From Erythrophleum ivorense (Eukaryota > Streptophyta > Magnoliopsida > Fabales > Fabaceae): a stretch of DNA of 64,000 nucleotides. A program made the translations under genes and the position numbers. Positions 1 to 12,801 of the stretch are shown here, piece after piece; the first letter of the stretch is position 1; every line of letters starts with the position of its first letter. The stretch is taken from NCBI GenBank assembly GCA_026724425.1, contig JAIUCV010000001.1, forward strand, positions 4,908,001 through 4,972,000, written 5' to 3'. The notes beneath the pieces were generated by a model. The model worked only from the letters and a program-made list of their open reading frames with translations. It was not told the DNA's origin and did no database searches.

Positions 1-363
1 TACATTTACCTTTTTAAAATTAAAATATGACTAAAATAGTTTTAAGAATACTATTGATTTCCTTTATTAAAAATATCACTTATCAAAAAATAATTTTTTA
101 AAATTTTACTTTACTATTATTTATCTTGTGTTGAGAATTATAAATTTGATTTATTTTAAAAATTTATTGAACTTATGGCAATACTTATATTTATTAATAT
201 ATTTTAATACAAATTTTATTTTTAAAATTAAATTATTATCTATAAATAAGTTAAATTTTAAAAATTATTTTGTGAATATGTTTTTTATTTTTAATGATTT
301 ATTTTTTATCCAATAATTTAACAATTTTCTAAGTTCAAAAAATTTGACTATTTTATATTGATC

Positions 364-396
<33 letters not shown>

Positions 397-3008
397 TATT
401 TGTTATCTTCATTAAATAATATACATTGAAGTATTTAGTTAAAATAGATATAATTATAACTTATTTTTGTTGTAAGGGAGGGAAGTATAATGTTTTTTTT
501 TTGTTTCAAAAGAGAAATGTATATTTTTAAAATAAAAAAAATTTGTATAATTCATACATATCTCAAAAAGGAGAAAATTAACTTATCCTATAATTTTTCT
601 TATTGAATTTTGTAACACTAGGTTATATTTGGGTTTGACAAGATGAAGAAATTAGTGAACAAAAAATTAATTTAGACACTGTTCTTGTTTAACAGTTTTT
701 TATAAAAATAATTGAGGACAAAGAAAAACTATATACTATTCAAAATTCTTTACTCTTGTTTATTCAAATAACCCTTTAGGTAGTGTTCAGTGTGAAAATA
801 AATTATTTTCTTTTATTTTTGGAAATCACATTCTTTGAAACATAATTTTATAGAATATTGTTAAAATTGTTTGATTCCTGCAAAATATTTTTGAAAATAT
901 TTCATGATATTTCTAAAAATATAACAGTCATGTGTTTGGTACTTTGGTTCAATCACAATGTTTTAAAGAATCATAAATCATTTTTTAGAAACTGCACTTT
1001 ATTCTTTTTTATTTAAAAATTAATAATTACTTGTGACTAAATATTTTTTTTATCAAAACATTAATAATGGTAGGAGTGATGATGGTGATACTAAGACTCA
1101 ATTTGGTATGCTTGTCACGAACATATTCTTTTTGTATAATTAATATAATATTTATTATACTTTTATAATTATTATTTTATTTATTAAATTATCATTTTAA
1201 TTATTAAATCATATTTTTAAAAATAAAGGTAAAAAATTCTTTTTCATTCTACATACTTTTATCTATCTATTTTTTATATTCTTTTCATTTTATATCTTTT
1301 AACCAAACGAGTCAATAGATACTTTATAGTGGTGGTGTTGTAAAAATAGATAGAATGATGGTAATATCAATAATAATTAGGAATTGTCCATCGTATAAGA
1401 ATCTATGTAGTATTTAAAAAAAATAAAAAATTACAAAAAAAAATTGAAAGCCAAATACCAACTTAGAGAACTCGAAATGGAGTTATATTATTCATAGATA
1501 ATGGTAATGGTAGCAATATAAGTAAGGGTGATAATGATAATAATAATTGATAAAGAATAAACTGAAGTTAGGATTTTTAAAGCAATAAGAGATGTGTAAT
1601 TTGGTCTTTCCAATAAACAACAATATTTGCATTCTTTGACCCTTTTTGTCAAAATGAAAATTTAAAAATTTGTTAAAATGTTGCATTCTTAAGAAGGCAT
1701 TTATGAGAATGTTGCATTTATAGGATTATTATTTTTTCTTACTTTTGTGCTAAACATGAAATTCAAATATTTCAAATCTCACATTTCTCATTCTCAAAAA
1801 CAAAATGACATACCAACCATGTGGTATAACTGTTGGAGTAAATCACTTTTTTAAGATATTCAAATTACATCAAGCGTATCTCTATTTTGAATATTTACAT
1901 TCTTTTTCCTTATAATAAAAAGTTGTATTACATTATTATATTTTGTTTGATTAAAATATCTTTATATATCTATTATTTATATAGTATAACAAGCATTAAA
2001 TACATATTTAATTAATATAAAAATAATCAATTTTTAAAATTTAGAATATATTAAATTTATAGTTTTAATACAAAATAAATAACATTAATAAAAAAATTAT
2101 ATAATTTAAACATATGTGAAATAAAAAGAAAATTAAGTTACTCTAATTTGTATGTCGTGGATTGTATCATTTATCAATTTTGTTTTTAAAAAGTGTCAAC
2201 TTGATTTGTTTGTGTATTTTGTATTCCTTTTATATCTATTATATGTCCTCCCCTGTTTAATGAAAAAAAATTGTAGGAGGTGAACTTTTGGGAATTACTT
2301 TGCAGGATTAGTATTATTAATATTTTAAAGTCGATCAGATCCTCCCCCGCAAGGATCGAAATTCTTTAAAGTCACAGACTATGATTTAGAATTAACAAAT
2401 TTAAAGTAGTTTATATGAGATTTTTGGTATAATTCTCCATGATTGATGAAAAAAATTTAATAAAAAAACAATTATTATTCGCTTACTATTGGTGAAGTTT
2501 CTTTCATTGTCTGAAAACTTGGATGCCTAAATGGGCCACACACTCTATTCTACAAACGAAAGAATTCGATGCTAAGGCCCAGATAAGAAGAGATTGGCAT
2601 CATTTGGGCTCACCTTGGCCCACATTTATCCATGTTCCTTTGGCAGTGCACTCAATGATGCATGTCGAGCAATTAACGTTAGCAATATGGGAGAGTATAT
2701 GTTTCAGGAAATTAAAACCACATATCAATTTATATAAAAAAGAAAGATGGACTCAATGAATGATAAATTTGAGCTGTTTCGATTAAAAAATTTATATAAA
2801 AAAGAAAAAAATCAATCTAAGATATCAGAAAACGAAGAGTATTATGTAGTATTATTTTTGTCTATTATGATAATATTGAGTTATAATTAATTTCATACAT
2901 ATCAATTAGTTCATATTTAATTTAATTCATAAAAATATTGCTTAAAACATGACTCTAAGAAATTGATAATACTAAAATTCAAACTTAAGAATATATATAT
3001 ATATATAT
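1..3008. other. AT-rich intergenic DNA, no gene seen
   Basis: No exon-like sequence was recognised on either strand. The short open frames here are made of AT-rich codons (F, L, I, N, K, Y) and match no family I know. The stretch holds a (TA)n microsatellite near 370-392 and several poly-A/T runs. It ends against the inverted-repeat element that starts near 3010. Confidence 0.6.
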
Positions 3009-3949
3009 AATTTGATCCTTAAAAAAATTACTCTTCTATTATTTAGTTCTTAAAAAATTATCATTATACAAGTTAGGCTTAAAAAAATTTTAAACGTTAT
3101 ACCCATTAATTCACCTGTTATTGTTAAAACTTGACAAGTTAAAATCACAAACACAAGTTAATTGTCGACGTGTAAGCTATTTTGATAAAATTTTCAGTTC
3201 AATATATCTTTGACCTTTTTACTTTTCTTCCCTTCTTCTTCTTCTTTTAAGGCATCGATTGATGTACAAAATTATTTGTAATAAAATTGGAAAAAGAATG
3301 AGAATATACAAAGAGTAGAGTAATTATATTTGATATAATATTAAAAAATATATTATTCTATTTCTATATTTGTTTGAATAAAAATTATTTAAAAATAAAA
3401 ATAAAAATAATTAGAAAATAACAAAAATACCTCTATTTCAAAAAGGTATATATATTTTTTTATGATAACAAGGGCAGTTCTGACTTTATACAAATTTGCA
3501 ATCATAATTATTGTAATTCTACACCTTTTTGAAAGAAAACATGGATTTAGGGTTCCTTGCCATTGTTATGCTAACTGCCAAACATGCTTTTGTAATAGAT
3601 TTTAAAACTGTTTCATTTTCTTTGCTCTACGGGCTTTAATTCTCTCCTCTTTCTCTATTTTTTGTCACACTTTCTCTTGTTTCTTTGTTCTTCTTAGTTT
3701 TCTTTTTTTCTTTTCTCTCTCTAAATCAAAACACAAATATATCATCAAGAACAATCACCTCCAAATCAAAACTCAATAATTAAGAACAGTTAAGGAAAAC
3801 TCAAATTTGGGAACCAAATTTCCAAAACCACTCTCCATTGCTATACTAAATCAAGGATGACAAAGGAGCATGAAATAAAGAACCTTGGAGCAAGAAGGAA
3901 GATCAATAAAGATAGGGTCTACAATTGTTATAGTTAGCCCAAAATTGCT

Positions 3950-4183
3950 TTTTTTTTTATTCCCTTAGTTTTAGGTTTCAAATTATAAGTTTAAAGATAA
4001 AAATTATAATTGGGATATTAAAATCATAATTGTAAAAAAAATTATACTTCAAAAATTCTCATTATGTAGTTAAAGTTCTTAAAATATAATTTTTTTTACA
4101 GTTATAATTTTGACCACTCAATGAAATTTTTTATTTTTAAATTTATAATTGGAAATATAAAACTTAAAAAAAAAATCTAAAGA
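3950..4183. mobile_element. Fold-back MITE-like element nested in the larger TIR element
   Basis: Two arms of about 100 bp (3966-4065 and 4066-4166) are reverse complements at roughly 75% identity, with almost no loop between them. Matching blocks include TAATTGTAAAAAAAATTATA on the left against its inverted counterpart around 4085-4105. No coding potential was seen. The position inside 3010-4750 suggests a later insertion, or an internal palindrome of the host element. No target-site duplication is obvious. Confidence 0.6.
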
Positions 4184-4204
4184 CTGACTACATCCACTAT
4201 ATAC

Positions 4205-4220
4205 TGTCGCTACAGCGACA
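4205..4220. repeat. 16-bp inverted repeat TGTCGCT-AC-AGCGACA
   Basis: Two perfect 7-bp arms are separated by 2 bp, in a locally GC-richer patch within the candidate TIR element. It could form a short cruciform or be a palindromic protein-binding site. Its role is unknown. Confidence 0.75.
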
Positions 4221-6674
4221 ACAGAGGATGTGCTTTGTAACGAAGGAGAGTAGGAAATCGCAAAGCCCTTGCATTGCGGAAATGCAATCTTGGCCTAGGC
4301 CCATTGTAAAAGATACTGCCCAGGTGGAGAACCATTGGAGCTTCGACATCAACTAGAAATTTCTAATGCCCAGAAAACTATGCCTAGAAATTTTCACTTC
4401 AAAACTTTACTTCAAGCGTCGTACAACAAGGAAAAATTGAGCCACAATTCCCGTTCTTTCGTTTAGGTTTTAACCATGCACATTGACATCGAACACATAG
4501 GAGAAATATGCCACATCATGTGCCACGTTAGTGTACACGTAATCATTTTAATGGACTATAAGAATTTAACATCCTACCTAGGGATTTAATGTGTTACGCC
4601 AATGTGGCCGTTAAGAGTTAACGAGCTTGAATGATGAAAAAAATTAAGGGATATAGGTTTTAAAATTTATAAAGACTAACCACTATTATGTTAATCTTTT
4701 AAGAACTAAACAGGAGAGAGACAAAACTTGTAGAAATTAAGGTGTTAACGTAATCTCTCTCTCTCTCTCTCCTAACATATGAAAGTTTGAACGCTCAACA
4801 CTAATTATATTCTCACCTCGCCTTTGTCACTAACCCCAACAAGTGGCTTGTGATATTTCATTACATAATACATCATCGTTGTGTTATTATATGAACCTTT
4901 GGGGTTATTATTTAATATTGATCTAGCATTGACACATCGACAGCCGAGAGCTAGATCTTTATTTACTGCTTGGTATTTAGAAACTTTAGTTTTTAAACAT
5001 AAATAAATATTTATAGAATATTCAACACAACAAATATAAAATTTAAAAATTTATGCATGATATATATATATTATTTAACTACCCAAAAAATAAAGATGTT
5101 CACCTATCTAATGTCACTTTAAAAAATTGAATTTTTCATAATAACATATATATTGAAATTTTACTTTAACTTTGCAAACAAAATATTAAATTTAATAATC
5201 TCAAAATCTGGGCTCAGCTAATTAAAAGGTGGTGTATTGATGTGTTTTACGTGGAGATATGCTAGAAAGCAAGCAAATAAGCAAGGCAGCTAGCTAGCAC
5301 ACACTAAACTAAAGTCTCAAAAAATTAAACAAAGGAAAAGGGAATTGAGAAAAAGACATGCATTTGCACAATCTGGACAATTATGTGAACATGTGGACCC
5401 ACAGAATGTGTGGATTAGGTTTGACTTGTTTCTCATCTTAACTCGTGGCATCATAATTAGCCAAAACTGTTGGTTTGACATGGTTATGTAACTGGAAACA
5501 TCATTATTATTTAAAATTACAAAATAGAATTTGCAATATTATAAGGCGTAGGTTAAAAGAGAAAGATTTCAGAATTTTTAATTTCAATTTTTTTTTCTAA
5601 TTTTTAATATTAAAAATTATTTAGCCTTAATACCTCGAGTTATTTCTCTTTAACTGTATATCACATCTTTATTTAATAAATATAAAGGATCTGGATTACT
5701 AAAACTAACATCTTTTTGTGTAAAAATAATATTAAAAATATGAGACATATTTAATAAGGATGATTTATATCCTGATATGTATGCCTTCATATTCAAGGTC
5801 TCTCCTTCCCGCCTATATAGAATAGGAATATATTTGCTATTGTTCGATTAGTTGGTTAAACTAGATTATCTTAAGCGCATCCTTCCATCATAGATGGATT
5901 AACAATGGATATGCCCTATTTAGGAATAACCCTATCTTAATAATTTAATCTTCGGGAGGATTTGCAAGATATGTTTCGGTTTAACCAAGATGATTCAATC
6001 ACTTGTGTTTTACTAATAACGAAGTAAGAATATTAATTAAGTATTAATTAAATTAATTTGTACGTGCCTCTCCCAATGGAGTTCCCTTATATACCCTGAA
6101 AAAAGCTCAGCTTTTGGGTTGACTTACCCTAGAAAGTCTGGCCAAAAGGGAATCCTATCCCTTCATGAGAGAATTCTATGTTAATGGATCTCCACTCATT
6201 GCCAGGAAGAAGCCCTCATGGCACTCACACACACACACACATTTATATGATCTCTCTCTCTCTCTCGAGTTGGCTGAGGCATGTGTGTCCTCAAAAGGAG
6301 GAAGTAAATTGAAAAGTGGTCACTACCTTTGTTTCTTATTGATGTTTTCTTGTGGGGGAGAGGAATAACTTTTTGCATGCTAGAAAGATTGGCATTTTCA
6401 TTTTCATTTTTTTTTCCTTTTAAAAGGTTCTCTTTTTTGATGGGAGGGTAAAGTTATGTTGGATTTGGGACTCTAGGGGAACACCACTCAATGCTGGTTT
6501 AATGTCATTTTGGTCTTCCTTTTCATCTCATATATTCATGGATACATCTTAATTATTAGGTAAATTTGATACATTAACAATAAATAAAATTAGTTAATTA
6601 TAAATAAACAAATAATATGTTAAAGACATTATTTAAAAAAATCATTTTAAATACAATTATCTTATTTATCTAAA

Positions 6675-7075
6675 AAATTAAAATGAATTAATATTTTAGT
6701 TATCGAAATATATAATTTGTCGTAAAAAGTATCTCTTTTTTATTATTGTATTCACATTAAGTTTATTAATATATAGTTAATAAAAATAGATAATATAACT
6801 TAACATGAAATTAGTATGATGTTACCAGTGAAACACGCCTTGAAAGAGAACTAAAATCCTATAGTATATTGGCTATTTGAAAGGATATATATGATATTTT
6901 GTCATAACATGGATTCAATGATAAGTAAATATTTAATAACTACACTAATTTTATATTAGGCTATGTTATCTATTTTTATTAATAAATTTAATATGAGAGT
7001 GATATTAAAAATACATATTTTTTGAAGAATTAAAATAAAACGTTGAAATTTAAAAGATTTAATTAAAACAAGGCA
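6675..7075. mobile_element. Fold-back (MITE-like) element, ~400 bp
   Basis: The block around 6748-6815 recurs as its reverse complement around 6940-7010, sharing the core AATAAAAATAGATAA and flanking AT-rich sequence. Weaker inverted similarity runs outward to about 6675 and 7075. There is no coding potential. Ends and target-site duplication could not be fixed by eye. Confidence 0.5.
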
Positions 7076-7335
7076 CTTTCTCAAATATCAAAATGTCACT
7101 TTACTCAAAAAATATACCATATCCTAAATGCTCTTAGGGGTAGTGCATGAGCTGTGACAGCTTGGAGATCCTCGATTTGGATTGGAGTAACAACAAGTGA
7201 ACTCATTTTGATTCCCCAATAGACCAATACCATATGAGAACCATAATTTGATCCTTATCTCCAAAAGCAATTAAACGAGGCCACTAGATAGGCCTGAAAG
7301 CTATACATGTTTGTGTGGAATTTCCACAAATGCTG

Positions 7336-7338
<3 letters not shown>

Positions 7339-7372
<34 letters not shown>
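7339..7372. repeat. (TA)n microsatellite
   Basis: About 17 uninterrupted AT dinucleotides. Likely length-polymorphic. Confidence 0.9.
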
Positions 7373-7375
<3 letters not shown>

Positions 7376-8519
7376 CCAAATTTCAATTAGATGCTCATTT
7401 GTAATGGTGGTCTTAAGATTTTTGTAATAATATTGGCCAAACAAAAGCACATATTCTCCGTAACCTTCCACTTTCTCTTCCACTTCATGTCTCAAATCAA
7501 CAGACTCATTAGTCGTTATTTGTCTACTCCATAAACACACACAAGAAGAAATTCAAAATTCACATTATCAGCTCTAAGACTTTTTTTCTTTTTAGAAATT
7601 ATTTGTTATAATCACCCATAGTTGGAATAAAAAAAATTGAGTATTCCTGTGACTCATATTTTAATAAATAAATAATTTTTTGTGTTTACTTGTAGGTTTT
7701 TCAATTAAAATATTATAAGGAATTTTTAATAGCTGTATAAAATCGAAAATATAGCTCCAGTCATGATTTTAACCAAAACAAAAATAAAAGAATTTAAGAG
7801 TGCGTCTAGCCTATAATCGTAGGCCTTTGAAATAATGCTTTAGTGGATGGATACATAAGCACATGTGTTCGCTAGACTATGGACCTTCAACTTTAAACAT
7901 TCATGATTTTATTCCATCATAAAATCAATTCATAATTCATATTCAAATCTTATAACACTGCTCAAACTCCATAAAAATAACTAAACTCAACCATTCATGC
8001 CACACAAGTGGACCATTTAAGAAAATTTTTATAAATATAAGCCAAAGGTAAATATTTTTTTAAAATCCGATCATATGCAACTAATTATATTTTAACTAAA
8101 AATACTTGACAATAAATACTCTAAAACTATATTTTAGTTTTATCTACTTTTGAAACCCCTTCTCCATAACTCGAGTCATTGTGCTCTCTTTGCTACCATG
8201 GATATATGTAGTTCTCTCACACACTTTATTTTTTGTTTTGTTAAATATGGATTACACTGAGGGTTGTCTATAACTCTGTTTTTAAAAATACTTCGATCTA
8301 AACAACTTTACTAAATTTTCTCATTTATATGACTCAGATGTTACGAATTATGAGATCATAGAATTACAAAAATAGATTTTGAGGTATGAATTGATCACTT
8401 ATTTTTAAAGAGCAATTATTTATACACAAAAGAATTACATATATCCCTTCAAAATATATACAACAAAATCTCTTGAAATACTATTATTTTTTGAGTACTT
8501 CTATTATAGAAAATAAGAA

Positions 8520-8543
8520 TACACACACACACACACACACACA
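8520..8543. repeat. (AC)n microsatellite
   Basis: About 12 AC units in intergenic DNA. Confidence 0.9.
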
Positions 8544-11500
8544 AAACAAGTCAGACATGTTGGTTTATTACTATTTATTTTGAATTTAAAGTTAAGCAAC
8601 AAGAAATTTAAAAGACTAATCATTAAATTGTCAGAGTAATCAATCCGATTTTCTTAAAGAAAGAAGGTGTATATATATATATATATATAATCATTTAAAA
8701 ATATTAAATAAAATTTTTATATACCTTCAATTAAATTATTGCAAAACAACACAATATTACAAACTATAACATCTGATTCTATATATTCAAGGAGAGGGGA
8801 ATTTCTTGGACCATAAATATTGAAAGCCACCAAATTATTAACGCAAATGACCGAATCAAGTAGGATTGGAATTGGAAACATCGTTATGAACTTTCTGCAT
8901 GGTAGATTTTTATGGAAAACCAACATAATAATTATAGCTTTTCATACTTTGGAACTTTGTATAAAATTCTAAACCCATGTTTTATTGAAAATTTCCAGGC
9001 TCTAGAAATTTGACCATTCAATGTCCATTTCTGAGGCTAGCTGTACATTGACCAAGCATATATTGGTTTCATAATAGTTCAATGAAATCATTTCTTTGAC
9101 TAGTATTCCAATTGATGGATGGTTGGCTAGATTACATAGCACTAATAATTTTTTATCTAGATAGTATGATGTTTACCTCATCTAGATTCATGATGTGTGT
9201 GTATAAATAATTGTATTTATTTATTAATCAATTTAATATATTAAAAAACAGTGAAATAATATCACCCAAAATGCATTCTTTAGTTTTGAGTTATATTAAT
9301 GATTATTTGAGATGTTTTATTAATTATTGTGACTTTATATGAATAGAAAAGTCTTAATTAAAAAAAAATTATTCATTTTAGGCTATATTTAGATTTTTAC
9401 GGATGAATGAAATGAAATAATAAATAACATAATGGCAAAGAGTAAAATGATAAACTATGTGTTATTTCATTATTTAAGAGTTTAATGAATGAAGAGAAGA
9501 AGTCATTAATAAAATGAAATGAGTTATAAATTATTTTTCAATATTATTCTTATAGCTAGAATGTAATTCTAACAAATTTTTAACTAAAAAATATATATAA
9601 CTATAATTGTACTATCTATCTATTCTATTTCATTCCAAACCTCCAAATTTGGATGAATTAAAAAGATGAGTTTTAGAAGGCAATAAGAGATCTTAGAGTC
9701 CTTCTTTTGCCATTCTATTTTAACTTAATTTAAAAAAATGACAAATAATGGTTTAACATATATAGGCTATTTTATTTCTTGCCATCCATTCAAATAGCAT
9801 TGTGTTTAGTAAACGTGAATAAAATAAAATAATAAGTGGCAAAAAAAAGTAAATAGGTGAGATAAAAATGATACTCACATGCCTTTTTTAAATATATATA
9901 TAATAAATAAAAATATATACTATTAAATAATAATAATAACATAATAGATATCTTATTTTTTTGGAAGAGTTTCCATTCCCTCAATCTTCTCCACTTGGCA
10001 CCATGGATAAAAAATTTCCAATGCGAGCATTTCCCTTTTAGAATCTTAATTTTAAAATATCATTATATAATTATTTGAGATACTAAACAAAATAAATTTC
10101 ACGAAATATAATTCTAAAATAAAATAATTCTAAAAACGTATAAATAAAATTAACTCTATAATTAATAGTGCAACAAAAAAAAATCTATAACTAATGGAGT
10201 ACATACTTGTAATATTTCAAATCATATATTAAAATATTTAAACATTCATATCTAGGGATAACTACAGTGCTTGGTGGTTTGACAATATATATATATATAG
10301 CTAAATCAACCATGCTAAATAATTTGGCTTAACCTAACTCAATAGTAAACCAAATTAAATAGGGTTAAATTGAACTCAAACATTAAATTAGATTAATACC
10401 CAACTCACAACTACGTGCCTCTATTTATATCTATCCAACTTGTCAATATGATTAATTCAAATGCTATCCCTATGTCAAACAAATATCAAAATATAACGGT
10501 CAAGTATATATTAAAAGGATTTAAGATTGGAACAGGGCCTTACATTGAAAAATAATTTAGTCAAACTCATAAATCATTTTTACCATTAATTAATGAGCCA
10601 ACTTTAAAATGTTAAAACTAAAAAAATAAATTTTGATAATAAAAATACGAGAAAAACAAATCCAAGCCCTGTGATGAGATCTAGAAGTGGTAATGTCAAC
10701 AGGGTTGACATGCATGGGAACCTCAAAACGGCTGAAGTGATGATGTGCACGTGTGGCATAATTATCATCATCGCATGTGAGTGGCAAAAATTAAAAGTAA
10801 AAAAAAAAAAAGAAAAATATTTTTTTATAAGGCATGATTGAGAAAATCCCACCTTGTTGACTCATGCCCAATGATAATTCATCATGATGCAACCCCATTC
10901 ATGGAACTGAGTCATATTTGATTCCCAGTAGGGGCATTCTCCTTTTCTCATATTACATTCCAACTTTTCTCTACAAGGGATTATGACATGTTTCCACTAA
11001 CCAACTTGCACCTCATTATTTTATTACCTATTAATCAGAGAGAATCATTAATATAAGCAATTACCCATTTTAATAAATCTTTAATTAGACTGAATTTATT
11101 AAAAATAAATAAATTAAGTTTAAGTCATATATGAAAAAAAATAAATTTTATTCATTTGATAAGAATTTATCTAAGAGTATAATTTAAACTCTTAACATAA
11201 AATGCAGTACTATTAACTCATTAACGATTTATGTATGAAATAAATTTTATTAAAATATGTATTTGACAGTATATATTTCTTTATAATTATATTAATTATT
11301 ATATTTTATATAAATCGAACTTATTTTATTTTAAAAGTTTCTCATCCTAAACCACATATCGTAATAATTGACCAAGCAATTTATCAATTAGGTTTGACTT
11401 TGTCCGGTCTCTAAAAGTAGCTCCTTTTTTTTTGTGAGATTTACAATTTTGGCAAGAGTTCAATGAAAATCACTTTGTTAAGGTTTCTCAAAATTTTTCA

Positions 11501-12637
11501 TTATTATGTAGGATAGATAACTTGTCTTTAAAGCTAAAAAAAGGGGGAGGGGGTATTAAACTATTTTTCAAAGTTCATTTTTAGATTTTGGTTGCCATCT
11601 CTTTGAGCGTAGAACTAGTTGTGTAACAAAATAGGGATGTATAACTGAAATATGATTAATGCCTGAAAAGAAAAATTAAGGGTTATTATTTAAAAATTAT
11701 ATATTTATTATATTTTAATTAAAAAATTTCATAACAAATATATAAGTAATTATATATAAGTGTTTTTAAAAAAGTAAAAATTTTAAGTAAAAAATAAAAA
11801 TAATTTTTAATGTCAAAGTGCACGTAACTTTTAAATTTTAAATTATATTTAAATAGTCATTTTATTTTTAAAACTTGTCAATACATTTTTTAAAAAATTT
11901 TAAATTTGTGTTGACAAAATTTTTATTATTAATTAATTTATTAATAAAGTATGACATGTTAAAGTGATTATTTATATATAATTTAAAATTAAAAAAATAT
12001 TTATAAATACTTTAAAATTTAAGAAATTATTATTATTGATGTATTATACTCTATTAGAAAAATAATGAAATAATTAATAATAAAAGGTTATTATACAAAT
12101 TTAACAATTTAAAAAATTATTATCAATATTTATAAATTTAAAAATTATTTATATATAACTCAACATTCACATGAATTCTATATAATTTAATCCCTTATAT
12201 ATATATAAAAAAGAGGACCGGTGAAAAAGAAGAGGGGCAAAATGGGAAGAATGGATGATTGATTGAAGAAGCAAAGGTGATAATAAAGGATTAAAGGGTC
12301 CAACTTTCCGCTCCTTCAACCACAACGTGCTTTTTTATTTGAGGCCTTTTTCCCACTCTTTTACCTACACGACTCAAACGCAGGTCAAAATCCTCCGCAC
12401 CACTAGCAGTAGCACCACTGCTTACTCTTCTTCGCTTAGCTAAGCTCAGCTCATGGCGGCCACCCACACAACAAGACTTAGCGCAATTTATATCTTCAAA
12501 TCTCTTCATTCTCATTCCTCTACCACCAACTTCTCTTGTATAACATTCTAACCTTTCAACCCCACTTGCGTCTCGTCTTTTCCTGTCACATTCAATAATC
12601 TCTTGTTTCTCGGTTTTCGTGCTCCATTTGAACTTTT

Positions 12638-12644
12638 TATAAAT
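12638..12644 (+). promoter_or_regulatory. Probable TATA box of the RING/VWA (WAV3-like) gene
   Basis: TATAAAT lies 158 bp upstream of the start codon at 12802. It is followed by a CT-rich tract (about 12645-12668) of the kind common at plant transcription starts. Transcription would then begin near 12670 and leave a 5'UTR of about 130 nt. This is inferred from motif and spacing only. Confidence 0.5.
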
Positions 12645-12801
12645 CTCCTTGCCCCCTTCTCTCTCTCACACACTTGTTCTTGGAGATCTGGGATTTGTTG
12701 GGTTGAGCTTCGTTTTCCAGGATTTTGCGTTATAGTTTTTTCTTTTTCTTGAGCCAACATTTGTGGATTGTGCGGTGATTTTCTTAAGATCTTGAGCTGA
12801 A

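Larger units (their letters stand above)
3010..4750. mobile_element. Candidate non-autonomous TIR DNA transposon (~1.7 kb), non-coding
   Basis: The outer ~95-100 bp at each end (about 3010-3110 and 4645-4745) are inverted copies of each other at roughly 70% identity by eye. A shared core is TTTAGTTCTTAAAA on the left and its complement TTTTAAGAACTAAA on the right. The interior has no transposase-like reading frame. Long imperfect terminal repeats around filler DNA fit a Mutator-like (MULE) non-autonomous element. No clear target-site duplication was found, so the exact ends and superfamily are uncertain. A second fold-back element (3950-4183) sits inside it. Confidence 0.5.
4751..12637. other. 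AT-rich intergenic DNA upstream of the RING/VWA gene
   Basis: No gene was recognised. The stretch holds microsatellites: (CT)n at 4757-4772, (CA)n and (CT)n near 6229-6266, (TA)n at 7339-7372 and 8671-8690, and (AC)n at 8520-8543. It also holds a fold-back element near 6675-7075. A partial copy of the AT-rich palindromic family (with TTTATTATATTTTAATTAAA) lies at about 11695-11745. The last few hundred bases before 12638 become less AT-rich, as expected for a promoter-proximal region. Confidence 0.55.

Noticed and set aside
1095..1316. Possible MITE with ends GACTCAATTTGGTA / TAACCAAACGAGTC
   Set aside because: Only about 12 of 15 end bases match in inverted order, similarity does not continue inward and no flanking duplication was found.
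9380..9660. Possible hAT-like MITE with GAATGAAATGAAAT / ATTTCATTCC ends
   Set aside because: Arms match only loosely and no 8-bp duplication was seen. It is too weak to list.
10680..10790. Possible microRNA hairpin around the repeated GATGATG/CATCATC strings
   Set aside because: The strings do not fold into a continuous stem of microRNA type, and no known plant microRNA sequence was recognised.
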